Assembly: GCF_901447495.1 (NCBI RefSeq) | Contig: NZ_CABDWS010000013.1 | Coordinates: forward strand, 1 to 50,601 | From: Haloimpatiens lingqiaonensis | GTDB taxonomy: Bacteria; Bacillota; Clostridia; Clostridiales; Clostridiaceae | Direction of reading: 5' to 3' | Length of the DNA stretch: 50,601 nt | Shown here: in pieces, positions 7,213 through 15,717 of the stretch | Position numbering within the stretch: the stretch's first letter is position 1 | How the letters are laid out: the number at the start of each line of letters is the position of its first letter | Translations under genes and position numbers: made by a program | Notes under the pieces: model-generated | The model's database searches: none | Told to the model about the DNA's origin: nothing | What the model saw: only the letters and a program-made list of their open reading frames with translations

Positions 7213-7482
7213 AAAGTAAGTACTCTGTAACTGAAAAATCTGCTTTTAATGGAGTGATAAATGTGAAATTTAGGACTATTGAACTAGCCTTAGAACTTCT
7301 TTATTTGTCCATTTAAAGCACCGTTAAGAAGTTTTCATTGTCTGAGCGAGGAACGAGTGAGTTTGAAAACTTTAGGGGCTTTAAATGGACAAATATTAGA
7401 AGTTCTTGGCGTATTGTTCACAGTCCAAAATTTCACATTTATCACGGAATTAAAAGCAGATTTTTCCTATAGCACTTACTTC
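7213..7482. repeat. Imperfect palindrome of about 270 bp behind selB
   Basis: The left arm (7213 to about 7345) reads AAGTAAGTACT..., AAAAATCTGCTTTTAAT, GTGATAAATGTGAAATTT, AGAACTTCT, TTTGTCCATTTAAAGC. The right arm carries the reverse complement of each block in order and ends at about 7482. The turn is near 7348 within a GC-richer stretch (GAGCGAGGAACGAGTGAG). It starts 12 bp past the selB stop. One half recurs at 41668-41736. The arms differ at many positions, so it looks old or was assembled from two copies. The gap 6515-7212 otherwise holds only the other repeats listed. Confidence 0.88.
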
Positions 7483-7493
7483 ACAATATATTT

Positions 7494-9410
7494 TTACTGT
7501 GCTTTATATAAAACTCTCTTGCTATCTACTCTTCTAGTAAGCTTTTCTCCATCAAAATACTCAAGAAGAGCTACCACATATTTTCTGCTAGTATCTAAAA
7601 TCTCCCTAGCTTCTCCTGGGGTTATGCTTCCATTTTCTTTCATGTAGGCAATTATTTTATCTTTGGCCTCTTCATAATTGCTCTTAGAGAAAATGCATTC
7701 TTCATCAGTTTTAACCAAATCACCACTTAATATAAGTGCTTCAAATACAGTTTTAAATTCTTCCTTTTCCTTTTCTTTTTCCAGTAATTCCTTAAACTTA
7801 GGTGGAGTATATTTTCCATTTTGGTATTCCTTTAATATTTTATCCTTTAATTTTTCTTGTACTTCATTAAATTTTATTTGGAAACCATGGGCAGATATGT
7901 ACTTACCGTGCACATCAATGATTTCATTTTTTACAACCATATCCAATAATTCATCATATATTTTTTGCTTTAGACCTTTTCCAAAAATCTTTTCTTTTAT
8001 TTCTTCTTTTGATAATCCTGGTCTTAGTGGATATTTTGAATGATAGTCCTCTAAAATTTCTTGAAGCCTATCCATGCTTCTTTGCAAAAATTCTTTGTGT
8101 ACATATAAAGGTTCACCTAATGCAGTTAATTTTACCACCTTATTTCCTTCCACTAAGGCATCTATTTCCTCTTGAAGACTCTTTTCATTTTTTCCCAAAG
8201 CCTTTACAATAGCTTTAAAATCCGGGAAATTAGAACTTAACTTTTTAATAGTTGTTTCTATTATGCCACCTACCTGACCACTTTCCTTTAATTTTAATTC
8301 TTCTATATATTTTTCATCAAATCTCTTGGCTTTAACAGCCACTGGCTCAATTATACTGCCCCCACCTATGGTATGCATAGGAGAGTAACTTCTTATTACA
8401 AATCTATCATTTCTTTGAGCACACAGTGGTTTTTCCAATCTAAGCTGCACATAAGCCTCTTCTCCTGGATTAACTTCTTCCTTATCTAAAATTACAACCC
8501 TACATAAAATTTCTTCTGTCCCATGGTATAATCTAACCCTTTGCCTATTTTCCATTGGTCTATCTGCACTTTTTAAATAGTAAAACTTAGTATCTACCAT
8601 ATAAGAAGGTTCCATGACATTTTCCTTAGAAATTACATTTCCTCTTTCTATTTCATCCACCTTTACATTAGCTAGGTTTATAGCACATCTTTGACCTGCA
8701 TCTGCTTCATCTACAGACTTTTCATGGACTTGAAGTCCCCTTATTCTGGTCCTTATCTTAGATGGATATATCTCCACGTCCTCGCCAACTTTTACTTTTC
8801 CGCTTATAACTGTTCCAGTAACTACTGTTCCAAAGCCGCTTACAGAAAACACTCTGTCTACAGGCAATCTAAAGTGACCTTCCGTATCCTTAGATTCTAC
8901 CTCTTCTGTGGCATTATCTATAGCTTCTATAAGATTATTAAAACCATTTTTGTTTTTTGAGGATACAGGATAAATAGGTGCATTTTCTAAGAAAGTACCT
9001 TTAAATTCTTTTTTAATATCTTCTGTGACAAGCTCTATCCATTCCTCATCTACCAAGTCACTTTTAGTAAGAGCTACTATGCCCTTTTTTACATTTAGAA
9101 GTTGAAGTATTTCCATGTGTTCTCTGGTTTGAGGCATAATACCCTCATCTGCAGCAATTACTAAAACCACTATGTCTATACTGCTTATGCCTGCTAACAT
9201 GTTTTTTATGAATCTTTCATGTCCTGGCACATCTATAATTCCCGCTCTTCTTCCTGAAGGTAAGTCAAAAAAGGTAAATGCAATGTTTATGGATATACCT
9301 CTCTCCTGTTCTTCTTTCAGCGTATCTGTTTCTCTTCCTGTCAGTGCTTTTATAAGAGTTGTTTTCCCGTGATCTATATGTCCTGCAGTGCCTATTATTA
9401 AGTGCTTCAT
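7494..9410 (-). CDS. selB: Selenocysteine-specific elongation factor SelB
   Basis: This 638-aa GTPase carries Sec-tRNA-Sec to the ribosome at UGA codons marked by a SECIS hairpin. The N-terminal EF-Tu-like G domain shows GHIDHGKT at 9-16, RGISINIAFTFFDL (switch region), DVPGHERF at about 60-67 and TKSD at about 115-118. Domains II and III (VFSVSGFGTVVTGTV at about 187-201) follow. Residues about 390-638 form the four winged helices that bind the mRNA hairpin. The length is normal for the family. The ATG follows AATAGGAGTG. It follows selA after a 350-bp repeat-filled gap, so it may have its own promoter or depend on read-through. Confidence 0.97.
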   Translation of the reverse strand: MKHLIIGTAGHIDHGKTTLIKALTGRETDTLKEEQERGISINIAFTFFDLPSGRRAGIIDVPGHERFIKNMLAGISSIDIVVLVIAADEGIMPQTREHMEILQLLNVKKGIVALTKSDLVDEEWIELVTEDIKKEFKGTFLENAPIYPVSSKNKNGFNNLIEAIDNATEEVESKDTEGHFRLPVDRVFSVSGFGTVVTGTVISGKVKVGEDVEIYPSKIRTRIRGLQVHEKSVDEADAGQRCAINLANVKVDEIERGNVISKENVMEPSYMVDTKFYYLKSADRPMENRQRVRLYHGTEEILCRVVILDKEEVNPGEEAYVQLRLEKPLCAQRNDRFVIRSYSPMHTIGGGSIIEPVAVKAKRFDEKYIEELKLKESGQVGGIIETTIKKLSSNFPDFKAIVKALGKNEKSLQEEIDALVEGNKVVKLTALGEPLYVHKEFLQRSMDRLQEILEDYHSKYPLRPGLSKEEIKEKIFGKGLKQKIYDELLDMVVKNEIIDVHGKYISAHGFQIKFNEVQEKLKDKILKEYQNGKYTPPKFKELLEKEKEKEEFKTVFEALILSGDLVKTDEECIFSKSNYEEAKDKIIAYMKENGSITPGEAREILDTSRKYVVALLEYFDGEKLTRRVDSKRVLYKAQ

Positions 9411-9439
9411 TAAATCACTCCTATTTTTGAATTGTTGAA

Positions 9440-9484
9440 TTATAATTAGCTCAACTTCCGCATATAAATTTTAAGCGCTACATT
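9440..9484 (-). repeat. Short repeat TGTAGMGCTTRAAATTTAT (copy 1)
   Basis: Read on the minus strand it matches 27612-27655 at most of about 42 positions (TGTAG[A/C]GCTT[A/G]AAATTTAT then TTGAGCTAATTA). A partial copy lies at 13067-13092. The AAATTT blocks make it weakly palindromic. Confidence 0.55.
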
Positions 9485-9539
9485 AGCTGAATAAATGTTC
9501 TTAATTTAGAATTTAAAATATAAATTTGTAAGTTAGACC

Positions 9540-9765
9540 AAGTAAGAGGTAAAAAGTAAGAAGTAAAAGTGAAGGATAAAACTCAAGGAGTTTTTTTATA
9601 ATTAACTTATTACTTCTTACCTATTAGCTTTTTACTCTTACTTCTTATCTATTACCTATTACTTACCTGCAAATTTTATATTTTTATTTTATAACTGCAA
9701 AAGTTGAATTAATAATTATTAACTATTAGTTATTACTTATTACTTCTTACTTATCAACCTAACTA
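9540..9765. repeat. AAGTAAGAAGTAAAA-type tandem tract between selA and selB
   Basis: It is built from the same units and the same mini-hairpin (AAAACTC/GAGTTTT at 9578-9594) as the tract at 862-1040. The complementary TTACTTCTTACC units follow. It fills most of the 352-bp selA-selB gap, and nothing else recognisable is seen there apart from the short repeat at 9440-9484. Confidence 0.75.
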
Positions 9766-11145
9766 CTTCATAGTTAAAAATGCTTCTACTATTGTATCAA
9801 AATCCCTTTGGAACATAGTCCTTAAATCCATTATAACTTGATTATTATATACTCTAGTTACTATTGGAGTTTCATTCATTCTCAAATTATATTCAATTTG
9901 CTCTGGAGTAAACTCTTCACTAGTAATCTTTATTACATAGGTTTCTATTTTTTCTGTAGGCATAGAACCGCCACCTACCATAGAATAATCCTCTTCTATA
10001 TGAAAATTAAAATTCTTAACCTTATTTCTTAGCTTCCTTTTTAAACTTTCTGCCTTTTTCTTTATGGTTTCTTTACTGCTTAAAAGCATATTTAGTGTAG
10101 GTATGTTCTCTATAGCTTCCTTTTCATCTAAATACAATTTTAAAGTAGCTTCAAGGGCAGCAAGGGTCATTTTATCTATTCTAAGAGCCCTAGTTAATTG
10201 ATTTTTTTTCATTTTATCTATGTACTCTTTCTTACCTACAATTATGCCTGCTTGTGGTCCTCCAAGCATCTTATCTCCACTGAAAGTAACCACATCCATG
10301 CCCTTTTTCAAACTTTCTTGAACCGTTGGTTCATAAGTAAAGCCATACTTAGTGTAGTCTATTAAAACACCACTGCCAATGTCTTCATAAACAGGTACAT
10401 TATATTTTTTTGAAAGCCCTACTAATTCTTCTATGGAAACCTCTTCAGTAAAGCCTAATATTTTAAAATTAGAAGTATGTACTTTTAATAATACTCCTGT
10501 ATTTTCATTTATGTTATTTTCATAGTCATAAAGATGAGTCCTATTGGTAGTTCCCACTTCTACTAATTTAGCATTACTAAATTTCATAACTTCTGGAACT
10601 CTAAAAGAACCTCCTATCTCCACTAGCTGGCCACGAGATACAATTGCTTCTTTTCCATTACATAAGGTATTTAAAACAAGCATAACTGCCGCAGCGTTAT
10701 TGTTAACTACCATAGCAGCTTCTGCTCCAGTTATCCTAGTTATAAGTTCTTCTATATGACTATATCTAAGACCCCTTTTTCCCTGTTCTATATTGTATTC
10801 AAGATTATTATAATTCATAGAAACATTGTTTACCGCTTCTACTGCCTGATTACTTAATAATGACCTACCTAAATTGGTATGTATAACAGTACCTGTAGCA
10901 TTTATAACTTTTTTTAATTTAGGAGAATTATTCTTTTTCATAAGCTTATTAAAGGTTTTCAAAATTTCTTCCTTTGAAATACTTTCTATCTTATCCTTAA
11001 GAATTAAATCTCTATAGTAATCTATAGTTTCTCTAAGAGTGTCTATAACTAAAGTTCTCATGGTACTCTTTAATTCTTTTTCTACAATTTCTTCTTTTAA
11101 AAGTTCATCCACCTTAGGCAAATTTCTCAAAAGTTCTCTGTTCAT
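9763..11145 (-). CDS. selA: L-seryl-tRNA(Sec) selenium transferase
   Basis: This 460-aa PLP enzyme converts Ser-tRNA-Sec to Sec-tRNA-Sec with selenophosphate from SelD. The PLP-binding lysine lies at about residue 292 in [29 protein letters not shown] at about 81-95 is the family signature. The N-terminus ([16 protein letters not shown]) matches the tRNA-binding start of SelA proteins. That supports the ATG at 11145, which has AAAGGA 9 nt upstream, over the in-frame GTG at 11163. It lies 64 bp after selD and is probably co-transcribed. Family members act as large ring-shaped oligomers in the cytoplasm. Confidence 0.96.
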   Translation of the reverse strand: MNRELLRNLPKVDELLKEEIVEKELKSTMRTLVIDTLRETIDYYRDLILKDKIESISKEEILKTFNKLMKKNNSPKLKKVINATGTVIHTNLGRSLLSNQAVEAVNNVSMNYNNLEYNIEQGKRGLRYSHIEELITRITGAEAAMVVNNNAAAVMLVLNTLCNGKEAIVSRGQLVEIGGSFRVPEVMKFSNAKLVEVGTTNRTHLYDYENNINENTGVLLKVHTSNFKILGFTEEVSIEELVGLSKKYNVPVYEDIGSGVLIDYTKYGFTYEPTVQESLKKGMDVVTFSGDKMLGGPQAGIIVGKKEYIDKMKKNQLTRALRIDKMTLAALEATLKLYLDEKEAIENIPTLNMLLSSKETIKKKAESLKRKLRNKVKNFNFHIEEDYSMVGGGSMPTEKIETYVIKITSEEFTPEQIEYNLRMNETPIVTRVYNNQVIMDLRTMFQRDFDTIVEAFLTMK

Positions 11146-11209
11146 ATAATCAGTTCCTTTCACTTATCTCCGCGTAAATTAAACTGCTTAAGTTATATGT
11201 TTATATAAT

Positions 11210-12241
11210 CTATTCTACTACTATATATTCTCCAGTAAATGGAATAACCTCTCCTACTATAGCTGATTTAAGCTCTAATTTATTTAGTTCACTTAACATC
11301 TCATCTGCTTTATCTTTAGGAATAGATACTAAAAGTCCACCAGAAGTTTGAGGATCAAATATAATATCTTCAAGCCACTCTGGTACATCATTTAATTTAT
11401 ATTTTCCATCTAGATATATTCTATTGTTATAAGCTCCTGCTGGTACTAATCCCATTTGAGCATATTCCTTAGCTTCTTCTATGTAAGGAACATTATCTTT
11501 TAAAATTCTTATGGTCTTATCAGAACCACTAGCCATTTCATATATATGACCCATAAGTCCAAAACCAGTTATATCTGTACACGCACTTATAGGATATTTA
11601 ACCACTATCTCTCCAGCATATTTATTTAATGTAGACATATTTTTAATGGCTTTTTCATAAGCTTCTTTTGAAGCTAAATCTGCCTTTATAGTTGTATTTA
11701 TTATTCCTACACCCAATGGTTTAGTCAATACTAAGACTTCTCCATCCTTACATCCACAATTTTTTAAAACCTTTTCTGGATGCACAACACCTGTAACAGA
11801 TAGACCGTATTTAGGTTCATCATCTTCTACAGAATGACCTCCTACTACCACTGCTCCTGCTTCTAGTACTTTATCTGCTCCCCCTTTTAATATTTCTCCC
11901 AATACCTCAATAGGTAAGCAGTTAGGAAAACATACTATATTTAAAGCTACTGTAGGTTGTCCACCCATAGCATACACATCACTTAATGAATTTGCTGCTG
12001 CTATTTGCCCAAAAGTATATGGATCATCTACCACAGGGGTAAAGAAATCTAAAGTTTGTATTATAGCTATATCATCGCTTAACTTATAAACCGCTGCATC
12101 ATCGGATGTTTCAATGCCAACTATTAAATTTTTGTCACTCATTTTTGGTAGCTTATCTAAAATTTTTGAAAGGGTCTCCGGCCCTATTTTAGCTGCTCAT
12201 CCAGAGGTTTTAGTCATTTGTGTTAGTCTTTTGTTGTTCAT
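11210..12241 (-). CDS. selD: Selenide, water dikinase SelD containing selenocysteine (UGA at codon 15)
   Basis: SelD makes selenophosphate from selenide and ATP. An ordinary scan begins at the ATG at 12142, giving 310 aa and lacking the active-site loop. Extending upstream past one in-frame TGA (12199-12197) restores the canonical N-terminus. It begins [14 protein letters not shown], then UGA, then [13 protein letters not shown], from an ATG at 12241 preceded by GGGAGGTG. The UGA is exactly where Cys or Sec stands in all SelD enzymes (TSG-U/C-xxK), with the catalytic Lys three residues later. The full product is 343 aa. The ATP-binding region begins at [13 protein letters not shown], and [11 protein letters not shown] lies near the C-terminus. 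It is 46 bp after comEA and 64 bp before selA, so it is probably one transcript. Confidence 0.97.
12151..12199 (-). promoter_or_regulatory. Bacterial SECIS-like hairpin directly after the selD UGA
   Basis: Downstream of the UGA (12199-12197), CTAAAAT (12192-12186) pairs with ATTTTAG (12163-12157). Inside it AGGG (12185-12182) pairs with CCCT (12174-12171) around the loop CCGGAGA. The apical loop lies 15-21 nt after the UGA and contains a GG. That matches the position of bacterial SECIS loops, which SelB recognises. The inner stem is short, and an internal bulge lies on the 3' side. Confidence 0.8.
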
Positions 12242-12287
12242 AATTAAACACCTCCCTATATATACAGTAATTTTATAATATTAACCT

Positions 12288-12926
12288 TCATATGTCCACC
12301 TTATCTCTTAATTTGTTAAAGGTTTTTTCACCTATCCTATCTATTTTCATTAAATCTTCAATAGAAGAAAACCCTCCATTTTTTTCTCTAAAATCTATTA
12401 TTTTTTTGGCAGTGGCATCCCCAACACCTGGAAGAGTTTTTAATTCCTCTTCTGATGCAGTATTTAAATTTACTTTTCCATTTTTATCTTCCGAACTTTT
12501 GGAGCTTACTCCATTATTTGCTTGACTAGCATTTCCATTAGTACTAGCAAACTGTTTTTCCTCTTCTCCTATACTATATACATAAATTAAGTCCTCATCC
12601 TTTAATTTTTTAGACATATGTATCCTATCTAAATCCGCATCTTCTTTAAGTCCTCCAGCCTTATTAATTAGTTCATTTATTCTGCTATCTTTATTTAAAG
12701 TATACACTCCAGGTTTTTTTACAGCACCCTTTATGTCTACCACTATATTTGAACTAGATGATTCTGTTTTAAAGCTGCTTTTCTTAACTGTATCACTTTC
12801 CACAAACATATTTTCAGAAGTAACTTTCTTTTCTTGAGGTTTTGATATATTATACCCCACAATTAAAAATATTATTGATATAACTAGTATAACTAATGAA
12901 CCTATATATTTTTCCCTATTTCTCAA
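12288..12926 (-). CDS. comEA: ComEA-family helix-hairpin-helix DNA-binding protein
   Basis: This is a 212-aa membrane-anchored protein. One transmembrane segment (about 9-26, IGSLVILVISIIFLIVGY) leaves the rest outside. An SLBB domain (about 59-120, VVDIKGAVKKPGVYTL) is followed by a Ser/Asn-rich linker. The two C-terminal HhH motifs (about 150-212) include VNLNTASEEELKTLPGVGDA and IEDLMKIDRIGEKTFNKL. ComEA binds incoming DNA during natural transformation in Bacillus. Here no comEB or comEC follows. The start is TTG at 12926 with GGGGAG upstream. It heads the selD-selA cluster by spacing, which is not a functional link I can explain. A competence role is inference. Confidence 0.9.
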   Translation of the reverse strand: MRNREKYIGSLVILVISIIFLIVGYNISKPQEKKVTSENMFVESDTVKKSSFKTESSSSNIVVDIKGAVKKPGVYTLNKDSRINELINKAGGLKEDADLDRIHMSKKLKDEDLIYVYSIGEEEKQFASTNGNASQANNGVSSKSSEDKNGKVNLNTASEEELKTLPGVGDATAKKIIDFREKNGGFSSIEDLMKIDRIGEKTFNKLRDKVDI

Positions 12927-13193
12927 TTTATTCTCTCCCCTCCATAATATTTACTATAAGTAAAAAGTTATCATCGATATTTCTGCTAAAACTTTAAGCA
13001 TGCTTTGGAAACTCTTATGGCTATATGTTATTAAAAATCATTAACTCTTACTTCTTACCTTGTATAGTGTAGAGCTTAAAATTTATATTCGAAATAATAA
13101 TCACTAGTTATCATATTCTTTAATTTATGTTATATTTTTTTATAATTTATAGTTACATATCTTTAATTATTGCCATTATTTCATATTTTAGTA

Positions 13194-13222
13194 TCGATTA
13201 ATGCTACTTTTTTTGATATACT
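13194..13222 (+). promoter_or_regulatory. Candidate extended -10 promoter of the D,D-carboxypeptidase gene
   Basis: TG-A-TATACT (hexamer 13217-13222) lies about 30 bp before the ATG. The -35 position holds only TCGATT. The rest of the divergent gap 12927-13252 is AT-rich, with a partial short repeat at 13067-13092 and a short AAGTAAG-type trace. Confidence 0.45.
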
Positions 13223-13252
13223 AAAAAATATAAAACATTCAAGGAGGCAAAA

Positions 13253-14518
13253 ATGAAAAAGTTTCTAATTTCACTAGTCACATTTTTTTTAATATTTTGC
13301 AGTTATGCTAAAGCTTCTACTCCAACACAGCCAGCTGTTTCTGCTGATGGCGCTATAGTTTTAGATGCAAATTCAGGTAGAATATTATATTCTAAAAATA
13401 TAGATACACCTTATGCCCCTGCATCTACTACAAAAATAATGACTGCCCTTTTAACACTAGAAAACTGCAAATTAAATGACATGGTTACTGTAGGAAAAAA
13501 ACCACCGGTAGCCGATGGTAGCAAAATATACATATTCGAAGGAGAAAAATTAACTGTAGAACAATTATTATATGGTCTTCTATTAGCCTCTGCAAATGAC
13601 TGTGCTGAAGCATTAGCTGAGCATATAGGCGGCTCTATAGATGGTTTTTCTCAAATGATGAATAGAAAAGCCAAAGAACTAGGTTGCAAAAACACAAACT
13701 TTGTAAACCCTAGTGGCCTTTATGATGATAAACATAGAACTTCTGCTAGAGATTTAGCTTTGATAATGAAAGAACTTGTAAAACAACCTGAATACTCAAA
13801 GATTGCAAAAACTAGTTCTTACAAAATACCACCTACTAATGTATGCAAGGAAGAACGTCCTTTATGGAATGAGAATAAACTTGTACAACCCTATTCAAAA
13901 TTTTATTATAATATTTGTGAGGGAGGTAAAACAGGATATACTATACAATCTCTCCATTCTTATGTAGCTAGTGCTTCAAAAGATAATCATAGATTAATAG
14001 TTGCATTAACTCATGACAATAATAAAACATATTTTAATGATTCTTTAGCACTTTTTAAATATGCATATGAAAATTTTGATTTAGTGGAGCCTTACTTAAA
14101 GGGACAAACCATAGAAAATTATTCAATAAACAAGAACTCAAGCATACCTTTAAGCTTAGGGGAAAATTTTTACTATACTATAGAAAAAACCTTAGCCTCA
14201 AAAGCTTCTTTTAAAATAGAACCTAAACTAAATGAAAATTTAGGAAAAGCTTCTTTAAAGAAAGGTGATACTATAGGAACAGCACAAGTAAAATTAGATG
14301 GTAAATCTATAGGTGAGGTAAAACTATTAAGTGGAAAGGACTATACACCTAAAACCACTGCCTCTACTGTTCTAACTAATACCGTAAGTACAGGAAAAAC
14401 TATTTTAAAATATGTATTTTATGTATTTATTATAATTTTAGCTATTTATATAGTTCTTAGGATAATTTTAATAATAAAAAGAAAAAAAAGAAGAAAAAGA
14501 TTTAAATATAAAAAGTAA
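13253..14518 (+). CDS. Serine-type D-Ala-D-Ala carboxypeptidase (PBP5/DacF-type)
   Basis: This 421-aa low-molecular-weight penicillin-binding protein trims the terminal D-Ala from peptidoglycan stem peptides. It has a signal peptide (residues 1-22, cleaved near YAKAS). The three S11 active-site motifs are Ser58-x-x-Lys61 (STTK), Ser113-Ala-Asn115 and Lys226-Thr-Gly. The PBP5 C-terminal beta domain covers about 275-365. Unlike E. coli PBP5, which has an amphipathic tail, it ends with a predicted transmembrane helix (about 383-405) and a very basic cytoplasmic tail (KRKKRRKRFKYKK). AAGGAGG precedes the ATG. DacF-like forensic-space or vegetative DacA-like roles cannot be told apart from the sequence. 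Confidence 0.93.
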   Translation: MKKFLISLVTFFLIFCSYAKASTPTQPAVSADGAIVLDANSGRILYSKNIDTPYAPASTTKIMTALLTLENCKLNDMVTVGKKPPVADGSKIYIFEGEKLTVEQLLYGLLLASANDCAEALAEHIGGSIDGFSQMMNRKAKELGCKNTNFVNPSGLYDDKHRTSARDLALIMKELVKQPEYSKIAKTSSYKIPPTNVCKEERPLWNENKLVQPYSKFYYNICEGGKTGYTIQSLHSYVASASKDNHRLIVALTHDNNKTYFNDSLALFKYAYENFDLVEPYLKGQTIENYSINKNSSIPLSLGENFYYTIEKTLASKASFKIEPKLNENLGKASLKKGDTIGTAQVKLDGKSIGEVKLLSGKDYTPKTTASTVLTNTVSTGKTILKYVFYVFIIILAIYIVLRIILIIKRKKRRKRFKYKK

Positions 14519-14520
14519 GT

Positions 14521-14665
14521 CCACAATAAAAGATCTTTTAATCTATTAAAAGAAAAGGTATAACCACTTCAATTTAATGAATCAGTTATACCTTTTCCTA
14601 TTATACCATTGCTTACATTCAATTAAAGATTTTCCATAACGCAATGGAGAAAAATCCCCCTTACC
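14521..14665 (+). repeat. Variable-core repeat, copy with terminator-like core
   Basis: It starts CCACAATAAAAGATCTTTTAA and ends AATTAAAGATTTTCCATAAC followed by GCAATGGAGAAAAAT. The core is the hairpin at 14553-14596. A CTTCTCACTTCTTAC tandem tract (14666-14745) follows the right end. Confidence 0.75.
14553..14596. terminator. Bidirectional terminator hairpin between convergent genes
   Basis: AAAAGGTATAAC (14553-14564) pairs perfectly over 12 bp with GTTATACCTTTT (14585-14596). A T-rich stretch lies on each side. It serves the carboxypeptidase gene on the plus strand and possibly the rluD-like gene on the minus strand. It is also the core of a variable-core repeat. Confidence 0.75.
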
Positions 14666-14745
14666 TCTCACTTCTCACTTCTCACTTCTCACTTCTTACT
14701 TTTTACTTCTTACTTCTTACTTTTTACTTCTCACTTATTACTTCT
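14666..14745. repeat. CTTCTTACTTTTTACTTC tandem tract
   Basis: These are degenerate CACTTCTTACTTTTTACTTCT units, the reverse complement of the AAGTAAGAAG family. They run up to and slightly into the 3' end of the rluD-like gene, whose last codons (TEEVISEK) encode ACTTATTACTTCTTCT on the plus strand. Confidence 0.8.
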
Positions 14746-15650
14746 TCTGTATTAAAATTTTCTATTTTCGAAATCAACTCTTTCATGTCTTCTGGCATTC
14801 CACATTCTAATTGGACTATGTGTCCATCCCTAGGGTGAGGGAAGGACAATTTAAATGCATGTAAAGCCTGCCTTACTATATAGTCTTTTTCCTCTTTTCC
14901 ATATAGTATATCACCATATAGAGGATGTCCTAAGCTACTTAAGTGCACCCTTATTTGATGGGTTCTTCCTGTTTCTAATTTTAACTTAACCAAGTCTCCT
15001 CCAGCATAGCTTTCTAATACAGTATAATGAGTTATACTCTCCTGTCCCCTTACATCTATTACCCTTTGTATGCTATCATCATCAGTTCTATATATAGGCT
15101 TATCTATTGTGCCGGATTTTTGTTTTAAATTTCCATGTACTATGGCTAAATACTCCTTTTGAAAAGTTTCTTCCTTCATATCCCTAGCTAACGCCATATG
15201 GGCAAATTGGTTTTTTGCAATTAAAATAAGACCAGAGGTATCCATATCAAGCCTACTTACTAGCCTAACTATGCAATTTTCTCCTTTTTCTTTAAAATAG
15301 TATAGAAGTCCATTGGATAGAGTACCTGTTGGATAACTTCTAGTAGGGTGAACCACCATACCTGGAGCTTTATTTAAAACTATTACGTCCTCATCTTCAT
15401 ATACAATATGTAAATCCATTTTTTCTGGTGGTATATTTTGTTCCTCTTCCTTGTTTATCTTTATTTCTATTACATCCCCTACTGCAACTTTATTGTTTAA
15501 CCTAGCATTTTTACCATTTACTTTTATTCTTCTATCATTTATTGAGTTTCTTATAAACCTGCTGGACAATTGTAATGTAAATTTCAAGTATTCTTTTAGC
15601 TTAACTTCTTCTTGCCCTTTTTTAACTATATATTTTATTATATTATCCAT
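14724..15650 (-). CDS. RluA/RluD-family 23S rRNA pseudouridine synthase
   Basis: This 308-aa protein has an N-terminal S4 RNA-binding domain (about 12-70, LKEYLKFTLQLSSRFIRNSI) and an RluA catalytic domain. The catalytic Asp135 is in SRLDMDTSGL. LETGRTHQIRVHLSSLGHPL is the second conserved segment. I chose the ATG at 15650 because GGTGAGG stands just upstream. The longer ORF start at 15677 lies in the terminator hairpin of the preceding gene. It is likely to modify large-subunit rRNA as RluD does, but the exact uridines cannot be inferred within this paralogous family. Confidence 0.92.
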   Translation of the reverse strand: MDNIIKYIVKKGQEEVKLKEYLKFTLQLSSRFIRNSINDRRIKVNGKNARLNNKVAVGDVIEIKINKEEEQNIPPEKMDLHIVYEDEDVIVLNKAPGMVVHPTRSYPTGTLSNGLLYYFKEKGENCIVRLVSRLDMDTSGLILIAKNQFAHMALARDMKEETFQKEYLAIVHGNLKQKSGTIDKPIYRTDDDSIQRVIDVRGQESITHYTVLESYAGGDLVKLKLETGRTHQIRVHLSSLGHPLYGDILYGKEEKDYIVRQALHAFKLSFPHPRDGHIVQLECGMPEDMKELISKIENFNTEEVISEK

Positions 15651-15675
15651 AATTTTCCTCACCTTCATTAAAAGC

Positions 15676-15703
15676 AAAGGCCATGTAATTAAACATAGCC
15701 TTT
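15676..15703 (-). terminator. Terminator or attenuator between the LCP gene and the rluD-like gene
   Basis: On the minus strand AAAGGCTATGT pairs over 11 bp with ACATGGCCTTT and is followed by GCTTTTAATG. The T run is short, so read-through into the next gene is plausible. Confidence 0.55.
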
Positions 15704-15717
15704 TAATATCTCAAATT

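Noticed and set aside
7357-7647. Plus-strand ORF of 96 codons overlapping the end of selB
   Set aside because: It lies in the large palindrome and the antisense of selB, has no ribosome site, and its sequence shows no protein family.
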